Shown: positions 24,501-35,306 of the stretch, piece after piece
How the letters are laid out: every line of letters starts with the position of its first letter
Position numbering within the stretch: the first letter of the stretch is position 1
Assembly: GCF_028554725.1 (NCBI RefSeq)
Contig: NC_071671.1
Location: 2,081,001-2,145,000 of the forward strand
Direction: 5' to 3'
Origin: Zeugodacus cucurbitae
Lineage: Eukaryota; Arthropoda; Insecta; Diptera; Tephritidae
DNA length: 64,000 nucleotides
Notes under the pieces: generated by a model
What the model saw: the letters and a program-made list of their open reading frames with translations, nothing else
Told to the model about the DNA's origin: nothing
Databases searched by the model: none
Translations under genes and position numbers: made by a program

Positions 24501-27500
24501 ACAGCAATCAATATTAAATTAGAAGCCAACAGACAATTGCAACGATGACACCAATGCGCCACACGAACAACGCTCACATATAACAATAATAACAACAACA
24601 ATGACAAGAACAACTACATCAATATATGTATAATAATAATAATAACAACAAGCAACTAATGCTAAATGTGCGCCAATGGCAAAAGTAATCAAAGCGGACA
24701 CGTGCTGCGCATGCGGTCAAAGGCGCTGCGGTGCGGCGACGCGCGGTGATGTGCGGTGTGGAATGAGTTGGCGAGTCTTGTAGCCGCACTTCAAGCCAGA
24801 CGGCGGACAGGCCGATGAATGAGAATGAGGGGCGCTTTTGGTGCTTGTAAGAAGCCGCCTAAGTAACCGCAAAGGATGCGGTCCGGTGCGGCAAGGCGCC
24901 GCGCCGCCATACTCGTGCACCGCTTGCATAAGTATTTACATGTAAATGAAATTGGCAGCAACAAATGGCTTTGATTTGATGAAGAGCACGATGAAAGCAA
25001 GCAAACAAAAAAATACATTGTAATAAAATAGTCTTCCGACTAACAGGAATGCGCCGACGCGCGCTGAGTGTGTTGGCGGCTTAACGGCAAAATGCGGGCG
25101 GCAGGACGAAGTGGTCGCCAACAAGCAACGCGCCGACAGGCAGACCAATGCTGCGCTCGGCATTGTTGCGGCTTCTACTAAGCGAAGTCAATGTTTTTGA
25201 AGTCTTCAGGCGGCTGAGCGTTCGATGCGCGCGTGTGCTTTTGAGTGTGTGTCTCAAAGTGTGACTTGAAGTGTGCTGCGCGTCTCGCCTATCAATGCCG
25301 ATAAGTTGCCTCAACAGAATGTAGAACAATTTGTTGTGTGGCATGAAAAGCAGCGTCGCATCGCTGTCTCGAAGTACACATGTGTGTAATCTTGTATTTG
25401 GCATGCTGGATGCTTGATTTCGGCCGCTCGCAGCTGGGCCTCAAAGCCACACGGGCGCATGCAACATAATCGACAATTTAAAGTGTATTTTTATTATTTA
25501 TGATTTTTTGCTTTGCCGCACGAGGCTTGCATGCCAGAGACCACTGTACCTCCAAAACATCCGCTTTCCAGCGTGGTCGGCAACTACTTGATTCGATTCA
25601 GATTTCGTTAGATTGCGCCGTCTTCGGCTTTACAACTACAAATCGCCGTGATATTAAATATTTCTAAGTGGGTGCGCAGGCGGACGTCCAATCGTACAGC
25701 CAGCCGGTCAAGTAATTCCTCTTGGACGTGCGCCGCTTGTTTGTCTATAACAGGCACCTCTTCTTGCCTTATGCCAACGTTTAGTGTGGCGCATTGTTTC
25801 ATTTACAAGCGTCAGTTTTTGTGTTCGTCGCTGCCTGCTGGCCAATGACGGCTGCAACATAATTAATGGTCCCATCGCGACCCACGCGACCAATGACTGT
25901 AACCGCACAAGGCACTAACACACCAACTGGTGATTGTTCACTGGCGGCGCAAAGAGATTTGAATATTCAAATTGTATTCATTTTATCGACGCTGCGCCTC
26001 CTTCGCTTTAGGGGAGGGAGGGTGCCGTTGTGTGGCGCACTTTCAGAAGCTGCTCAACATTTAACCAGCGGCTAATCGCTGTTGTAGTCGTTCGAAATTA
26101 GATTGGATGCCAGAGATAAAATTAGAATGGCAAGCGATGTGAAGAAGCTTGCGGCAGCCAGGTTCAACTAGCTGCGCTGAGTTAAGTAGTGGGCGGCCCA
26201 ACGTCTCCTGGCCGGTTTGAATTATATATGATTAGTGGTGTGTTGAATTGGGTCAGGTATATGGGTCGGTTTGCGGGCGTTTTGATGGAGAGGTACTGCA
26301 ACTAAAAGAGGCGAATAAAATGAGACACATAAGTGACTTCAATTTCCTTACCAAGTTTGGTCGGACAAAAATTCAGATGGTTGTATATGCCCTTCTAGAT
26401 CTTTCCTATATATTTGGTTCCACTAATTTTTGATTTTGAGAATTCTACTAGCCTGAAGTCGTCTCCGAAATAGGACTCTATCGGTTTCATATATCGGTTT
26501 CTGGCTACGGACAGACCCTGGCGAATCCGAATGTCTAATCTCCGCACCCTTTCAAAGAAAGTTCTTCAAATCTAAATACCGGACTACGATTTCCACCTCT
26601 GATGTAAACCTCGATAAGATTTTTTGATTATTTGTATCATATTTATTTATAGCAGTCTTTTTTGTGGAATTCTTAATTTAAAGACCTCGATTTCTCATAC
26701 TTGAAACTCCCTCTCTTTTACTTCCAGTCTTCACCTGGGGCAAGCGCATGGGCCGCAAGCTGGATATACTGAAGCGTAGCGACACCACCAACACACATAA
26801 GTCACACACAGACCTGCGTTCGTTGTTTCACACATCCACACATAACAACAACAACAATGATAATGCCAAGGACAACTATCAGACGCATACGCTGAAAAAA
26901 TGCAAATCTGGACCCATTGAGACTATCAAACAGCAACAAAAGAACCAACAACAGCAGAAAGAGCAAAGAGAACAACAAAACTCACAGCCGTTGCAAAATG
27001 GCGAGGCAAACAACAAGAACCAACAAAAACCAGATAAGACGAAGGAACACAGCAGCCACACCAACAACTCACAAACGAACACGCCGACGCAACCGAACGC
27101 GCAACAACGCTCACAGAAGGCGATTAAGAACTTCTTCCATCGCATCGGCTCCACCGGCATGCTAAATCACAAGTCACACAACCTGATTAAGGCCGCCGAG
27201 CCGAGTGGAACGACCGGCAGTAATTTGTACCGCAGCAGTTCCACTAGTCAGCTGACCAGCTCTTCGTACATCAAATGCGACGATCCCACGGAGGGTCTGA
27301 ACTTGGCCAACAATCGGCAGAATAAGCTACAGAAGAGCGCGACTAACGCCGTTACAAATCTTAAGTCCAGCAGCTGCGATGATATCGCCAAAGTGGGCAC
27401 AAGCACCTCACCGAGTGGCGAAGACGCGACGCTGAGCGCACAGCCTCACAACGCAGCTGGGCAGAGCGGAGCGACCGGTCAAGAGTCAACAAATCGACGT

Positions 27501-30500
27501 GGCGCCTTCCCCTATGCATTCTTGCGTTCGCGCCTCTCCGTTTTACCAGAAGAAAATGGCGGTTCGGTGATGAAGCAACCTTCACTCAGCAGTCTACATG
27601 CCATGGACGCGGGTGGCTTGCAAGAGCTGCACCAGCAGTATCTGCAGGTGGGTCAACAACGTTCACCAACACCACAGCATCGGAACTCCACATCAATGCT
27701 GCCCAGTGACGTAACGACGTTGACCGATGGCACATTGGACTCCATATCGCTGGCAAGCACTTCTCCAAATCACCAACAGAAGGTGATTTACCGGAATGGC
27801 GCCCTGATCAAGCGCTACTCATCGGACGACAGTGCGATCAGCAACTGCTCGCCGCAACAGACTGCGGCTGCGGTCGGTGCAAACGCTTTCAATGGTGTGT
27901 ATGTTAATGGCGAGGTTCTAGTGTCGCGCAACAACAGCCTCTCCTCCAAGGACTGGGAACCACTTTACCAAAGATTAAGTAGTTGTCTGAGTTCGAACGA
28001 GTCGGGTTACGACAGTGACGGAGGTGGTGGCGGCGGCGGCGTTGGCGGTGGTGTTGCAAACAACAGCAGCGTCGGAAGTAGTGAAAGTACATGTGGTAGT
28101 GTCATTTACCTCGGTAATGGCACGAACACACAACTGCTGGGCAATAATCTTGGTATCTCCGGTGGAGATACGGAATCTATTGCGTCGGGTACGTTGAAGA
28201 GGAACTCGCTGATTTCACTCACCTCCTCAGAAAGCGGCGTCGGTTGTGGCGGCTTGCGGAGTAGTAGCATATGCAGCACGACGAGTGGTTCGGTCTCACT
28301 AGGCGGCTACAACTATGACTATGAGACGGAGACAATACGACGGCGTTTCCGACAAATAAAATTGGAGCGAAAATGTCAGGAGGACTGCATTGGACTGGTC
28401 TTGTCGCCGAAGACCGTGATGACTTCAACAAATGAACAGCAATACCGTTACCTGATAGTCGAGATCGATCCGTATGGCATGGCGCAGAAGTAAGTAAACC
28501 GAAGGAGATTGAATTTTGTTTGTGGTATACCACATGGTATATAAATGGGTATAATATTTATGAATCCTTCTACTTTCACCCACAGAGATGGCCGCCTACG
28601 CATAGGTGACGAAATTGTCAATGTGAACGGTAAGCATTTACGTGGCATGCAGTCCTTCGCCGACGTCCAGCGACTGCTGTCGACATTCGTGAACAACTGT
28701 ATCGATTTGGTGATTGCGCACGATGAGGTCGCCACTGTCACCGACTTCTACACTAAAATAAAGATTGACGGCAGCGCTACACAGTCCTACAACTCAATGC
28801 TGTCTTTGAATGGCGGTATTGAACCCGCGCCTGCCTCAGCGCCGCCCACAGCCAACCCGCAAAGTGAGTATTTGGCACGCGCGCGTAAACGGCTCAGCTA
28901 TACGCAGCGCACGCAGAGCACGGACAGCATAAACTATGATCTGCAAAGCCTACAATTGGCGCTGGAGAATGAGGATGAGCGACAAAAGCGACGACCCTCT
29001 TCGGAGGTTATGGACTCGACCGCTAGTGAGCTGGATGTTGACGATGACACGCGCTCACTGGCCAGTGTGACGACGATGCATTCGCTGAGCTCGATGCCAA
29101 CGCCGATGCCGCTAATGCAGCACAGACGCTGCTCCACACCGCGTCACTCCATGGACTCAACGGCGAATGGTGGTGAGTTTGCTGTCGAGCACATAAGGCG
29201 TCGCGCGCGTTCCTCGTCGGGGCAGCGCAATCTCGAGCTGACGCCACTGTACAATGCGAGCGCCGAGTACACGCCGGTGTATGCGAATCGCGCGTCCAGC
29301 ATATCGCTGGCCACGCACACCATCAGTGACGATGAGAAGTGGCAGCTGTTGGCGCGCAAACGTTGCTCTGAGGGCGCGGCATTGCTGCGCGTTCAGCAGC
29401 AGCAGCAACTGCACCAACAGCAGTCGCAGGACGAGCTGCTGGCAGGTTGTGGACGCGTCGCGGGCAATCGTAGTGCGTCGCTGACTTATGGCGCGCCGGC
29501 GCCGTTGGCTGCGGGTGCATTTGCGGACGCAGTCGATGGTGCGGGCGGCCAGTCGCAGCAGCAGGCGCCGGCGTTTCCGTCGCGCACGCACTACACGCGC
29601 AACTCCATCAACCTGTCCAACTCGCATTATCGTTCGCTGCGTTTCGCGCATTCGCGGCTCAGCTCGTCGCGCTTGAGCCTGTTCATACAGTCGCCAGCGA
29701 GTGGCGCCGCCGAGGGCGGTAGACTAACAGCAACAACAGCCACGTCTAATAACATTAACAGTAATTACCAAAACTCCAAAGCCACTAATAGTACAAATAA
29801 TACTAAAACACAAACAACAACAACAAGCAACACTACACCAACAGCAACAACTGCAATAAGGGCGACAACCGTAGCGCCGAGAGCGTCATCTGCAAGCGTT
29901 AGAGGCACAACGGAGTGTAACAACACGGACGATGATGTGCGCCAGCAGCGAAGACAGCAACAACAGCAGGCGGCGTCTGATCTCACTAATAACACTAATA
30001 CAAACGTTAACCCGTATCATCTCATTTCTTACCAACAACAACAACAACACCAAAATCTAAACGAACAACAACAAGCACACCACCAGCAGCGACATCATCA
30101 TGCCGCGCCTTCACATTTATACCAACAACATTTAACCGTACCAACATCTTCTATGCCAACAGCATTAACCACTTCGAACTCGAATTCGAGCTCGTCTTCG
30201 AATGCAACAACAAGTGCCAATGCTGTGGCAACCAACTCATTGCAATATCATCGCCCTTCATTGCCCGCGGCGAAACTAACAATCCGCGACGAAGAAATGG
30301 CCGAAGTTATACGCGCTTCGATGAGCGACGGTGAGTGGGGGGCAGTTGGGTGGGGAAGTGACACAAAATTGGTAGAAAGGGGGGAAGTTAATTAGTCGTG
30401 ATTTTGCAGAATTCTTCTAAAAGCTTCTTTTCTCTTCATTTGAATAAGTGCAAAGTACAGATATTTAAATTTAGATTTCTTTTCAAGGTCAAGTAAGGTC

Positions 30501-31569
30501 GGTTTATTATTTTTCATATTTTAAATTGAACTGTGGTCCACTTGCAGCCAACTAAAGGCTCGCCAGAAAGAGTATTTACTAATTTTTTAATCAAAATAGA
30601 TTTCAATAGAAACTAAACTACTAAATCGCTTGCTTTTAACAATTTTTAATTTGGTCTGAATTCTCTTGGAATTCCTGGCATTACCGCTAATACAAAATAA
30701 ACCGCTAATTGGGTTACTAAGCGCTAACTAACGAGAGATAATTGTAAAAAAGACGCCTCTAATAAAATAAAATTGTCTCAAAGAAAATTTAAAAACTCGC
30801 ACTTTATGTAACCCTCTACTATTGTCTACTGACAAACATAGCGCCTGAAAGTAGGCAGCACTTTTCGTGAATTTTGCGCCGACATTTGCTTGTTGCTGAT
30901 GCTGTTCGCCTGGTAGATTGGCATGCGTCGAAATTTGAAATACAAATTTTAGAAAACCAAGAAGCACGTCAATTTGGCGGTCCAGGGAGTGCGAGTGACT
31001 CAGTTTATCACAATACTTACTTTATTAGAGGCATTAAGGGAACTAGAACCATATAGTAAGACATTAAAATATTTTAATATTATTTTCACAGGCGCCAGCC
31101 GCTCAACGCAGAAGACGATCACTTTCTTCAAGGGACACGGCATGAAATCGCTGGGCTTCAGCATTGTGGGTGGGCGTGACTCGCCAAAAGGCAATATGGG
31201 TATTTTCGTAAAGACTGTATTCCCATCGGGACAAGCGGCGGATGATGGCACACTGCAGGCGGGTGAGTCAAGTGAAGAGCTTAGAATACTTATGATTATA
31301 AATAAAAATTTTGAGTTTAAAAATCTCCACTTTTTGTACCATCCACAGGCGATGAAATAGTCGAGATTAATGGCACTTCGGTGCAAGGCATGAGTCATGC
31401 TGAAACCATACGGCTGTTCAAGGATGTGCGTGAGGGTGCGATAGTGCTGAAGGTGTTGAGAAGGAAGTAAGTTGAAAGTGGCGAGTTTTGAGAGAACACA
31501 AACCTAAATTAATTTGAATTTATTTGTTTTGCTTTCAGATTACAAAAGGCCAAATCAATGGGCGCTTAA
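14699..31569 (+). CDS. Two-PDZ scaffold protein (PDZD2/pro-IL-16-like)
   Basis: Coding exons, joined by GT-AG sites with every phase consistent, are 14699-15554, 16248-16424, 26728-28489, 28586-30330, 31092-31262, 31349-31466 and 31539-31569, giving 1619 aa. The ATG follows an in-frame TAA at 14693. Domains: a Ser/Thr/Gly/His-Gln-rich N-terminus; a short basic block VFTWGKRMGRKLDILKR at about 345; PDZ1 at about 885-985 with carboxylate loop CIGLVL; a disordered Gln/Asn/Thr linker of about 530 residues; PDZ2 at about 1520-1610 with loop SLGFSIVGG; and a short basic tail. PDZ2 resembles the C-terminal PDZ of PDZD2 and pro-IL-16, which bind C-terminal peptides of membrane or cytoskeletal partners. 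The Drosophila scaffold big bang is a possible orthologue, but I am not certain enough to name the gene. A second candidate first exon lies at 21089. Confidence 0.85.
15645..15799. mobile_element. 155 bp mariner-type MITE, nearly perfect ends
   Basis: The left end CGAGGTGTGTTCAAAAAATA is mirrored at the right by TATTTTTTGAACACACCTCG. The element is flanked by TA at 15643-15644 and 15800-15801. The terminal repeats extend about 32 bp with one mismatch. The interior has no coding capacity. It sits in the first coding intron of the PDZ gene and is the cleanest copy of this family in the window. Confidence 0.85.
16248..16424 (+). CDS. PDZ gene: second coding exon, Thr/Ala-rich
   Basis: The acceptor CTTTCTCCCAG ends at 16247 and the donor GGTGAGT begins at 16425. 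The length is 177 bases (59 codons), so it can be included or skipped without a frame change: both edges are phase 1. It encodes NYQLVTAVPVVILDDEKK followed by a Thr/Ala/Ser run. It may be an optional cassette exon. Confidence 0.75.
17217..17940. repeat. 224-250 bp tandem repeat, three units, AT-rich
   Basis: ATTAAGATTATGCG (or its TACG variant) followed by AATAGTGATGTAGA begins at 17217, 17467 and 17691. Each unit then carries TTATTTCC.AAAGGAAAAA and TTTTTTAGCTAT.GCATT. Differences in spacing come from A and T homopolymer length changes. The third unit fades out near 17940. Confidence 0.75.
19060..19300. repeat. 123 bp tandem duplication
   Basis: CTAGCTAATATGATCTATGG occurs at 19075 and 19198. 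Both copies continue with TTTTTTCATCCGATAGGT and TTTGCACTTTATCCTCTCC. The right copy overlaps the end of the mariner transposase fragment on the minus strand, so the duplication includes part of that gene remnant. Confidence 0.8.
19198..19440 (-). pseudogene. Mariner transposase fragment
   Basis: The minus-strand frame contains IAATLKITYRLTQHILAHVL followed by SMKRVLNKL. This is the spacing of the second helix-turn-helix of mariner transposases, where family members read IA...ISYGS.Q.IL...LGM.RV.AK.VP. It stops after about 80 codons and the downstream sequence is a tandem duplication of its own tail, so no catalytic part remains. The assignment is from memory of the family, without a search. 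No terminal repeats were found next to it. Confidence 0.5.
20925..20958 (+). promoter_or_regulatory. Internal core promoter: initiator plus DPE
   Basis: TCAGTC at 20925-20930 matches the fly initiator consensus, with A+1 at 20927. Counting from that A, AGACA lies at +28 to +32 (20954-20958). This fits the downstream promoter element consensus RGWYV (best form AGAC) at its required distance. No TATA box is visible upstream, as usual for this promoter class. The nearest downstream open frame is the alternative first exon at 21089. An upstream ORF (20976-21098, 40 codons) overlaps that start by ten bases and could restrain translation. Confidence 0.6.
21089..21350 (+). CDS. Candidate alternative first coding exon of the PDZ gene
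   Basis: The ATG at 21089 follows an in-frame TAA at 21059. The frame encodes 87 residues: a basic start (RLKLKH, KVKTAKRPW), an acidic middle (DYESEREGAEVAAEEE) and a basic end (KRKKNKLISK). A donor AAAG|GTGGGA lies at 21350/21351. The exon ends in phase 1, exactly the phase of the acceptor at 26728, so splicing would give ...KLISK joined to VFTWGKRMGRK and a 1362 aa isoform lacking the long N-terminus. The initiator/DPE pair 162 bases upstream supports it. The donor is weaker than consensus. The alternative is a non-coding open frame of 93 codons that ends at 21370. Confidence 0.5.
21415..21446 (+). mobile_element. Solo mariner-type terminal repeat
   Basis: GCGAGGAGTGTTCAAAAAATAACGGGAATT-like sequence matches the ends at 15645, 345 and 50565. 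No matching inverted end was found within the next kilobase, so this is either a one-ended remnant or a copy interrupted by the DNA element starting at 21559. Confidence 0.6.
21559..22258. mobile_element. 700 bp non-autonomous DNA transposon flanked by TTAA
   Basis: GGCAGTACTCTGCTT at the left edge is mirrored by AAGCAGACTACTGCC at the right edge (14 of 15 match). Each edge abuts TTAA (21555-21558 and 22259-22262), consistent with a TTAA target duplication as in piggyBac-type elements. A TA-targeting element with longer repeats starting TTAAGGCAG is the alternative. The interior has one 84-codon open frame on the + strand (21591-21842) with no recognisable transposase. The right half is A/T-rich. 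Confidence 0.65.
22263..26727. other. Intron 3' part, no exon recognised
   Basis: 24.7-25.5 kb is distinctly more GC-rich (many GCGC, CGGC and GCGG steps) and could hold an enhancer or an untranslated exon, but no initiator plus in-phase coding exon was found. The ends of the region are ordinary AT-rich intron. It finishes with the acceptor TTTTACTTCCAG at 26716-26727. Confidence 0.4.
26728..28489 (+). CDS. PDZ gene: third coding exon (common core, start of PDZ1)
   Basis: Phase-1 acceptor at 26727 and donor AAGTAAGT at 28490. The exon starts with the basic block VFTWGKRMGRKLDILKR, which looks like a conserved membrane- or partner-binding motif. It runs through Gln/Asn/Thr-rich and Ser-rich sequence, including QKAIKNFFHRIGSTGML and GAFPYAFLRSRLSVLPEE, two further conserved-looking islands. 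It ends with the first half of PDZ1 (RRFRQIKLERK, CIGLVLSPK, YLIVEIDPYGMAQK). It is the joining point for both candidate N-termini. Confidence 0.85.
28586..30330 (+). CDS. PDZ gene: fourth coding exon (end of PDZ1, long linker)
   Basis: The acceptor CACCCACAG ends at 28585 and the donor CGGTGAGT starts at 30331. The exon opens with DGRLRIGDEIVNVNG, the standard second half of a PDZ domain. It continues into an approximately 530-residue disordered linker with SYTQRTQSTDSINYD, Ser-rich patches, glutamine runs and a Thr/Asn-rich segment whose codon use turns AT-rich after about 29730. Large minus-strand open frames here are antisense shadows. Confidence 0.85.
31092..31569 (+). CDS. PDZ gene: last three coding exons (PDZ2 and C-terminus)
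   Basis: Exons 31092-31262, 31349-31466 and 31539-31569 are separated by introns of 86 and 72 bases. PDZ2 reads from KTITFFKGHGMKSLGFSIVGG through GNMGIFVKTVFP and GDEIVEINGTSVQGMSHAE to GAIVLKVLRRK. This is a complete class I-like PDZ with all strands in place. The protein ends LQKAKSMGA and the stop is TAA at 31567-31569. Confidence 0.9.
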
Positions 31570-31659
31570 ACGGTGCACCAAAAACGCTAGTAGGAGCGTA
31601 GTTATCGCGAGTTAGAGCCGCTTGTTAAATTTATTAGAATTAAATCTAATTTAATGTAA

Positions 31660-31779
31660 AATAAATAAATAATGTATGCAGATCTGTAAGTTAGTGTTAA
31701 AACAAAAACCGTTTGTAATATGTTATGAAATAGTCTAATTTATGTAGTGATAAGCTCGAGCTTGATTTTAAACAATAAA
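31660..31779 (+). terminator. Two poly(A) signals of the PDZ gene
   Basis: AATAAA occurs at 31660-31665 and 31774-31779, about 90 and 205 bases after the stop. The T-rich stretch after the second (GTTTTTTGTTTTT, about 31813) fits a downstream element. The A/T-only tract begins immediately after. Confidence 0.65.
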
Positions 31780-31799
31780 ATAAATTATTAAAGTGTAAT

Positions 31800-33520
31800 A
31801 TGCGATTATTAATGTTTTTTGTTTTTAAAAAATTGGTGAGATTTGAAAAAAGCGAAAAGTAAAATTTAAAATAATAAAATTAAAAAAAAAAAAATTAAAT
31901 AATAAAATTAAAAAAAAAATAAAATAAAAAATTAAAAAAAAAAATTAAATAATAAAATTAAAAAAAAAATAAAATAATAAAATTGAAAAAAAAATAAAAT
32001 AAAAAACAAAAAAAAAAAAAATAAAATAATAAAATAAAAAAAAATAAAATAAAATGAAAATAATATGATAAAAAAAAATTTAAATAATAAAAAAATAAAA
32101 TAAAATAATAAAATAAATACTAATAATAAAGCATAGGGTTAGTTGAAAGAAAAAACAAATAAATAAAATAAAAATAATACTAATAATAAAAAAATAAAAA
32201 AAACCAAAAATATTAAATAAAAAAAAACAAAAGTATTAAATAAAAAAATAATAAATATATAAAAAAGTTAATACATACAAATAAATAATAATATGAATAA
32301 AAAATATACAAATAAATAAAAAAATAATTAAAATCTATATACGTAAATGAAAAAACGAAAATATATATAAATAATATTGAAAATATTGAAAATAAAAAAA
32401 TATAAAAATTAAATTAAATAAATAAATAAAAAAAATAATAATAATAAAAGAAAAATAATATAATAAAAATAATACATTTAAAAATAAAAGATATGTAAAC
32501 AAAACCAAATATAAAAAATAATAACATCATAGAATAATAAAATAAAACAAATTTATTAAGAAATATAAAATAAAAATAAATAATAAATAAAAACATAAAT
32601 AATCAAAAAATAAGTAATAAAAACCAAATAAACAATAAAATTAAATAATAAAATTAAAAAAGCAGAAGTATGTACGTAAGTAGCAAAAATAAATTTAATA
32701 TATTTTAAATTTAAAAAATAATAAAAAGGAAAAAATAAATTAAAAAAAAAACGAAAAATAAATTAAAAAACAAAAACAAAAAATAAATTAAACAAATAAA
32801 AAAAGATAATAAAAAATAAATTTAAAAAAATATAAAAATAAATTTAAAAAAATATAAAAATAAATTTAAAAAAAAATATAAAAATAAATTAAAAAAAAAT
32901 ATAAAAATAAATTTAAAAAATAAATTAAAAAAAAATAAATTAAAAAAAATAATAAAAAAAGATAATAAAAAATAATAAAAATAAAAAAAAAATAAATTAA
33001 AAATAAATTTAAAAAATAATAAAAAATACATTAAAAAAAATAATAAAAAAATTATAAAAAATAAATTAAAAAAATAATAAAAAACAAAAAAAAAGATAAT
33101 AAAAATTAATTATAAAAAATTAAAAAAAAAAATTATAAAAAATAAAAAAAGATAATAAAAAATAAATTTAAAAAATAATAAAAATAAAAAAAGAAGAAAA
33201 AATAAATTAAAAAAATAAAAAAAAGTTAATAAAAAATAAATTAAAAAAATTTTTAAAACAAAGTTAAAAAAAAAATAAAAAATAAATTTAAAAAATAAAA
33301 AAAGATAATAAAAAATAAATTTAAAACAAAGTTAAAAAAAATAAAAAATAAATTAAAAAAATAAATTTAAAAAATAAAAAAAAATAATAAAAAATAAATT
33401 TAAAACAAAGTTAAAAAAAAAATAAAAAATAAATTAAAAAAATAATAAAAAAACAAAAAAAGAATATAAAAAAATTAATTCAAAAAATATAGAAATAAAT
33501 GAAATGTAAAGTATACATTA
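31800..33520. repeat. 1.7 kb A/T-only low-complexity tract
   Basis: The + strand is built almost only of A runs broken by short AAT, TAA and ATTTAA steps, such as AAAATAAATT and AAAAAGATAATAAAA. G and C are nearly absent for more than 1.5 kb and A greatly exceeds T on this strand. No fixed period holds throughout, but 20-45 bp local repeats do (for example TATAAAAATAAATT around 32830-32910). It separates the convergent 3' ends of the PDZ gene and DCAF1. Confidence 0.9.
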
Positions 33521-34903
33521 AGAAAATAGGTAAATGAATAATTACAAGTCACAATAATTTCAAAAATTAGTTTTTAACGAAGTACAAAATTTCTTTTCCT
33601 TTCAATAAAAATTTAAGGCATGTAATTCAATGATTTAAAAAAATTATTACAAATTTTAAATTAATTTGTTTTGCTTAATTATTTAAAGCATTAGCAAAAA
33701 ATATAACCTTTTTTTAGCAAAAAAATAAAAAATTACACACATGATGATATATGATTTGTGAGTGTTAATGAAAATAAAATGATAGACAAAATTCAATGGA
33801 ACTCTCTCTCTCTTTCGCTATCTCTGCTCACTCCACAGCAACCTTTAGTTAGTATTTCGGAACGGCATATGGACAACTGCAGTTTTCATTTTTTATTTAC
33901 ATACAATATATAATTTTATTTCGAAATTTTTTTTTGAGTTTATCTTTGTTGTTTTGGTTTTTTGTTTTTTTTTTTGTTTTCAAGTTCTTACAAAAAAGAA
34001 ATGCAGTAATAAATTGACGCGCATGCGCATTACAATTACAATTGTTACATTGAAATATCATTTACGCGTCTTATATAATAATTTATGTTTTGAAACAAAC
34101 AGTATAACATATAAATGTATAATAAAGTGTAATAATCAAATATTCTAATATAATAATAATGGAACATCGATGAAGTAGAGCGAAACATAGTAAACGGTAT
34201 TTCTTTACAAAAAAAATGTTTTTTTTCCTCTCTAAATTCAGCAGCCAAGTTGGGTAGACGAACATGCGAGGGAAGGAAGAAATTATTTCTAGACTTTTTT
34301 TTTACAAATTGGCAATTAATTAATTCTACGAAAATTGAAATTCAAAAACTGGTGAGCGCTACTGTACTTTAAAGGATTTCAGAAAATACTCATTTCAAAA
34401 ATATAATTTTTTCAACTTAAAAAAATTGCTGCAATTCATATACACTAGTTTTTCACTCGGCTTTTGCGTTTTTTTACACTCGTTTATTATTTTTATTTTT
34501 TTGTATTTTCTTGTGTGTTTTGCTTTGCTTCCGTTGTTCCTTATTTCGATGTGGCTAACTACTATACACGGCAACTAATGAAATTAAAACTTATCGTACA
34601 AAGTGGATAAACAAAATTCTGCTTTTGCTCAATTTAACATTTAATTTGTGGTTATGTGTCTTCTCTTCATGCATCTCTTGTTGTTGTTGTATTAATAATA
34701 ATTCACTATTGTTTCCAGAACAAAAAATAATTAATATTTAGTACTGCTTCACACTTTTGCTTCGAACTGTAGGCGCGCTCAACAGATTTGTGGAAAGTTT
34801 GCATGCATTTTTGCATTGATTTCGCTAGCATTTTTGTTTAGAATACCCCCCAATAGCAATGAACAGTAGCAGCAACAGGCAGGAGACAGTTTCTGGACAG
34901 CTT
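33521..34903. other. DCAF1 3' untranslated and downstream region
   Basis: AT-rich, no gene. TTTATT at 34483-34488 is AATAAA on the minus strand, about 415 bases beyond the DCAF1 stop, and is a plausible poly(A) signal. A short (CT)n run lies at 33805-33825. Confidence 0.45.
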
Positions 34904-35306
34904 TTAATGTCGAAAGTGTATTTCCATAATCTCATCGCCCGACGATGATGAGTCGCGCTGCGCTTGCCCATTGTCGTCGTCATCGTCGTTGTCATCGCTC
35001 ATGGACGAATGCGAGTTCACGTCCACCCAACCATCGCCGTCGTCGTCATCACCGTCATTGTCGTCGCTGTCATCATCGCTATCCATGTCATCGTCATCGT
35101 CGTCTTCATCGCCGTCCGAACGATTTCGTTGACGGCGCTGTAAACGAAGCAGACCGTTTTCGCTCATATCAAAAACTGCAATGGAAAGCATATAAATATT
35201 TAATATATGTAAAGAGGTGTTACGAGGATGTTGGAATGTCACACTCACTGTCTGTTGAATCGCTGTCCGAACCGTCCTCATCAGACTCAGGCTCTTCATC
35301 ATCTTC
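34904..35306 (-). CDS. mahj: DCAF1: last two coding exons, acidic tail
   Basis: Exon 35306-35249 (acceptor TCTGCTTTCAG, donor GTGAGT) encodes EDDEEPESDEDGSDSDSTD. Exon 35175-34904 encodes IFDMSENGLLRLQRRQRN followed by long Asp/Ser runs, ending DEIMEIHFRH. A strongly acidic C-terminus is the known feature of DCAF1 proteins. GAT/GAC codons make up much of it, so slippage-driven length variation is likely. Confidence 0.8.

Noticed and set aside
29157..29651. 164-codon minus-strand frame
   Set aside because: Antisense shadow of the GC-rich PDZ linker exon. Arg/Leu-rich composition typical of reverse-frame translation.
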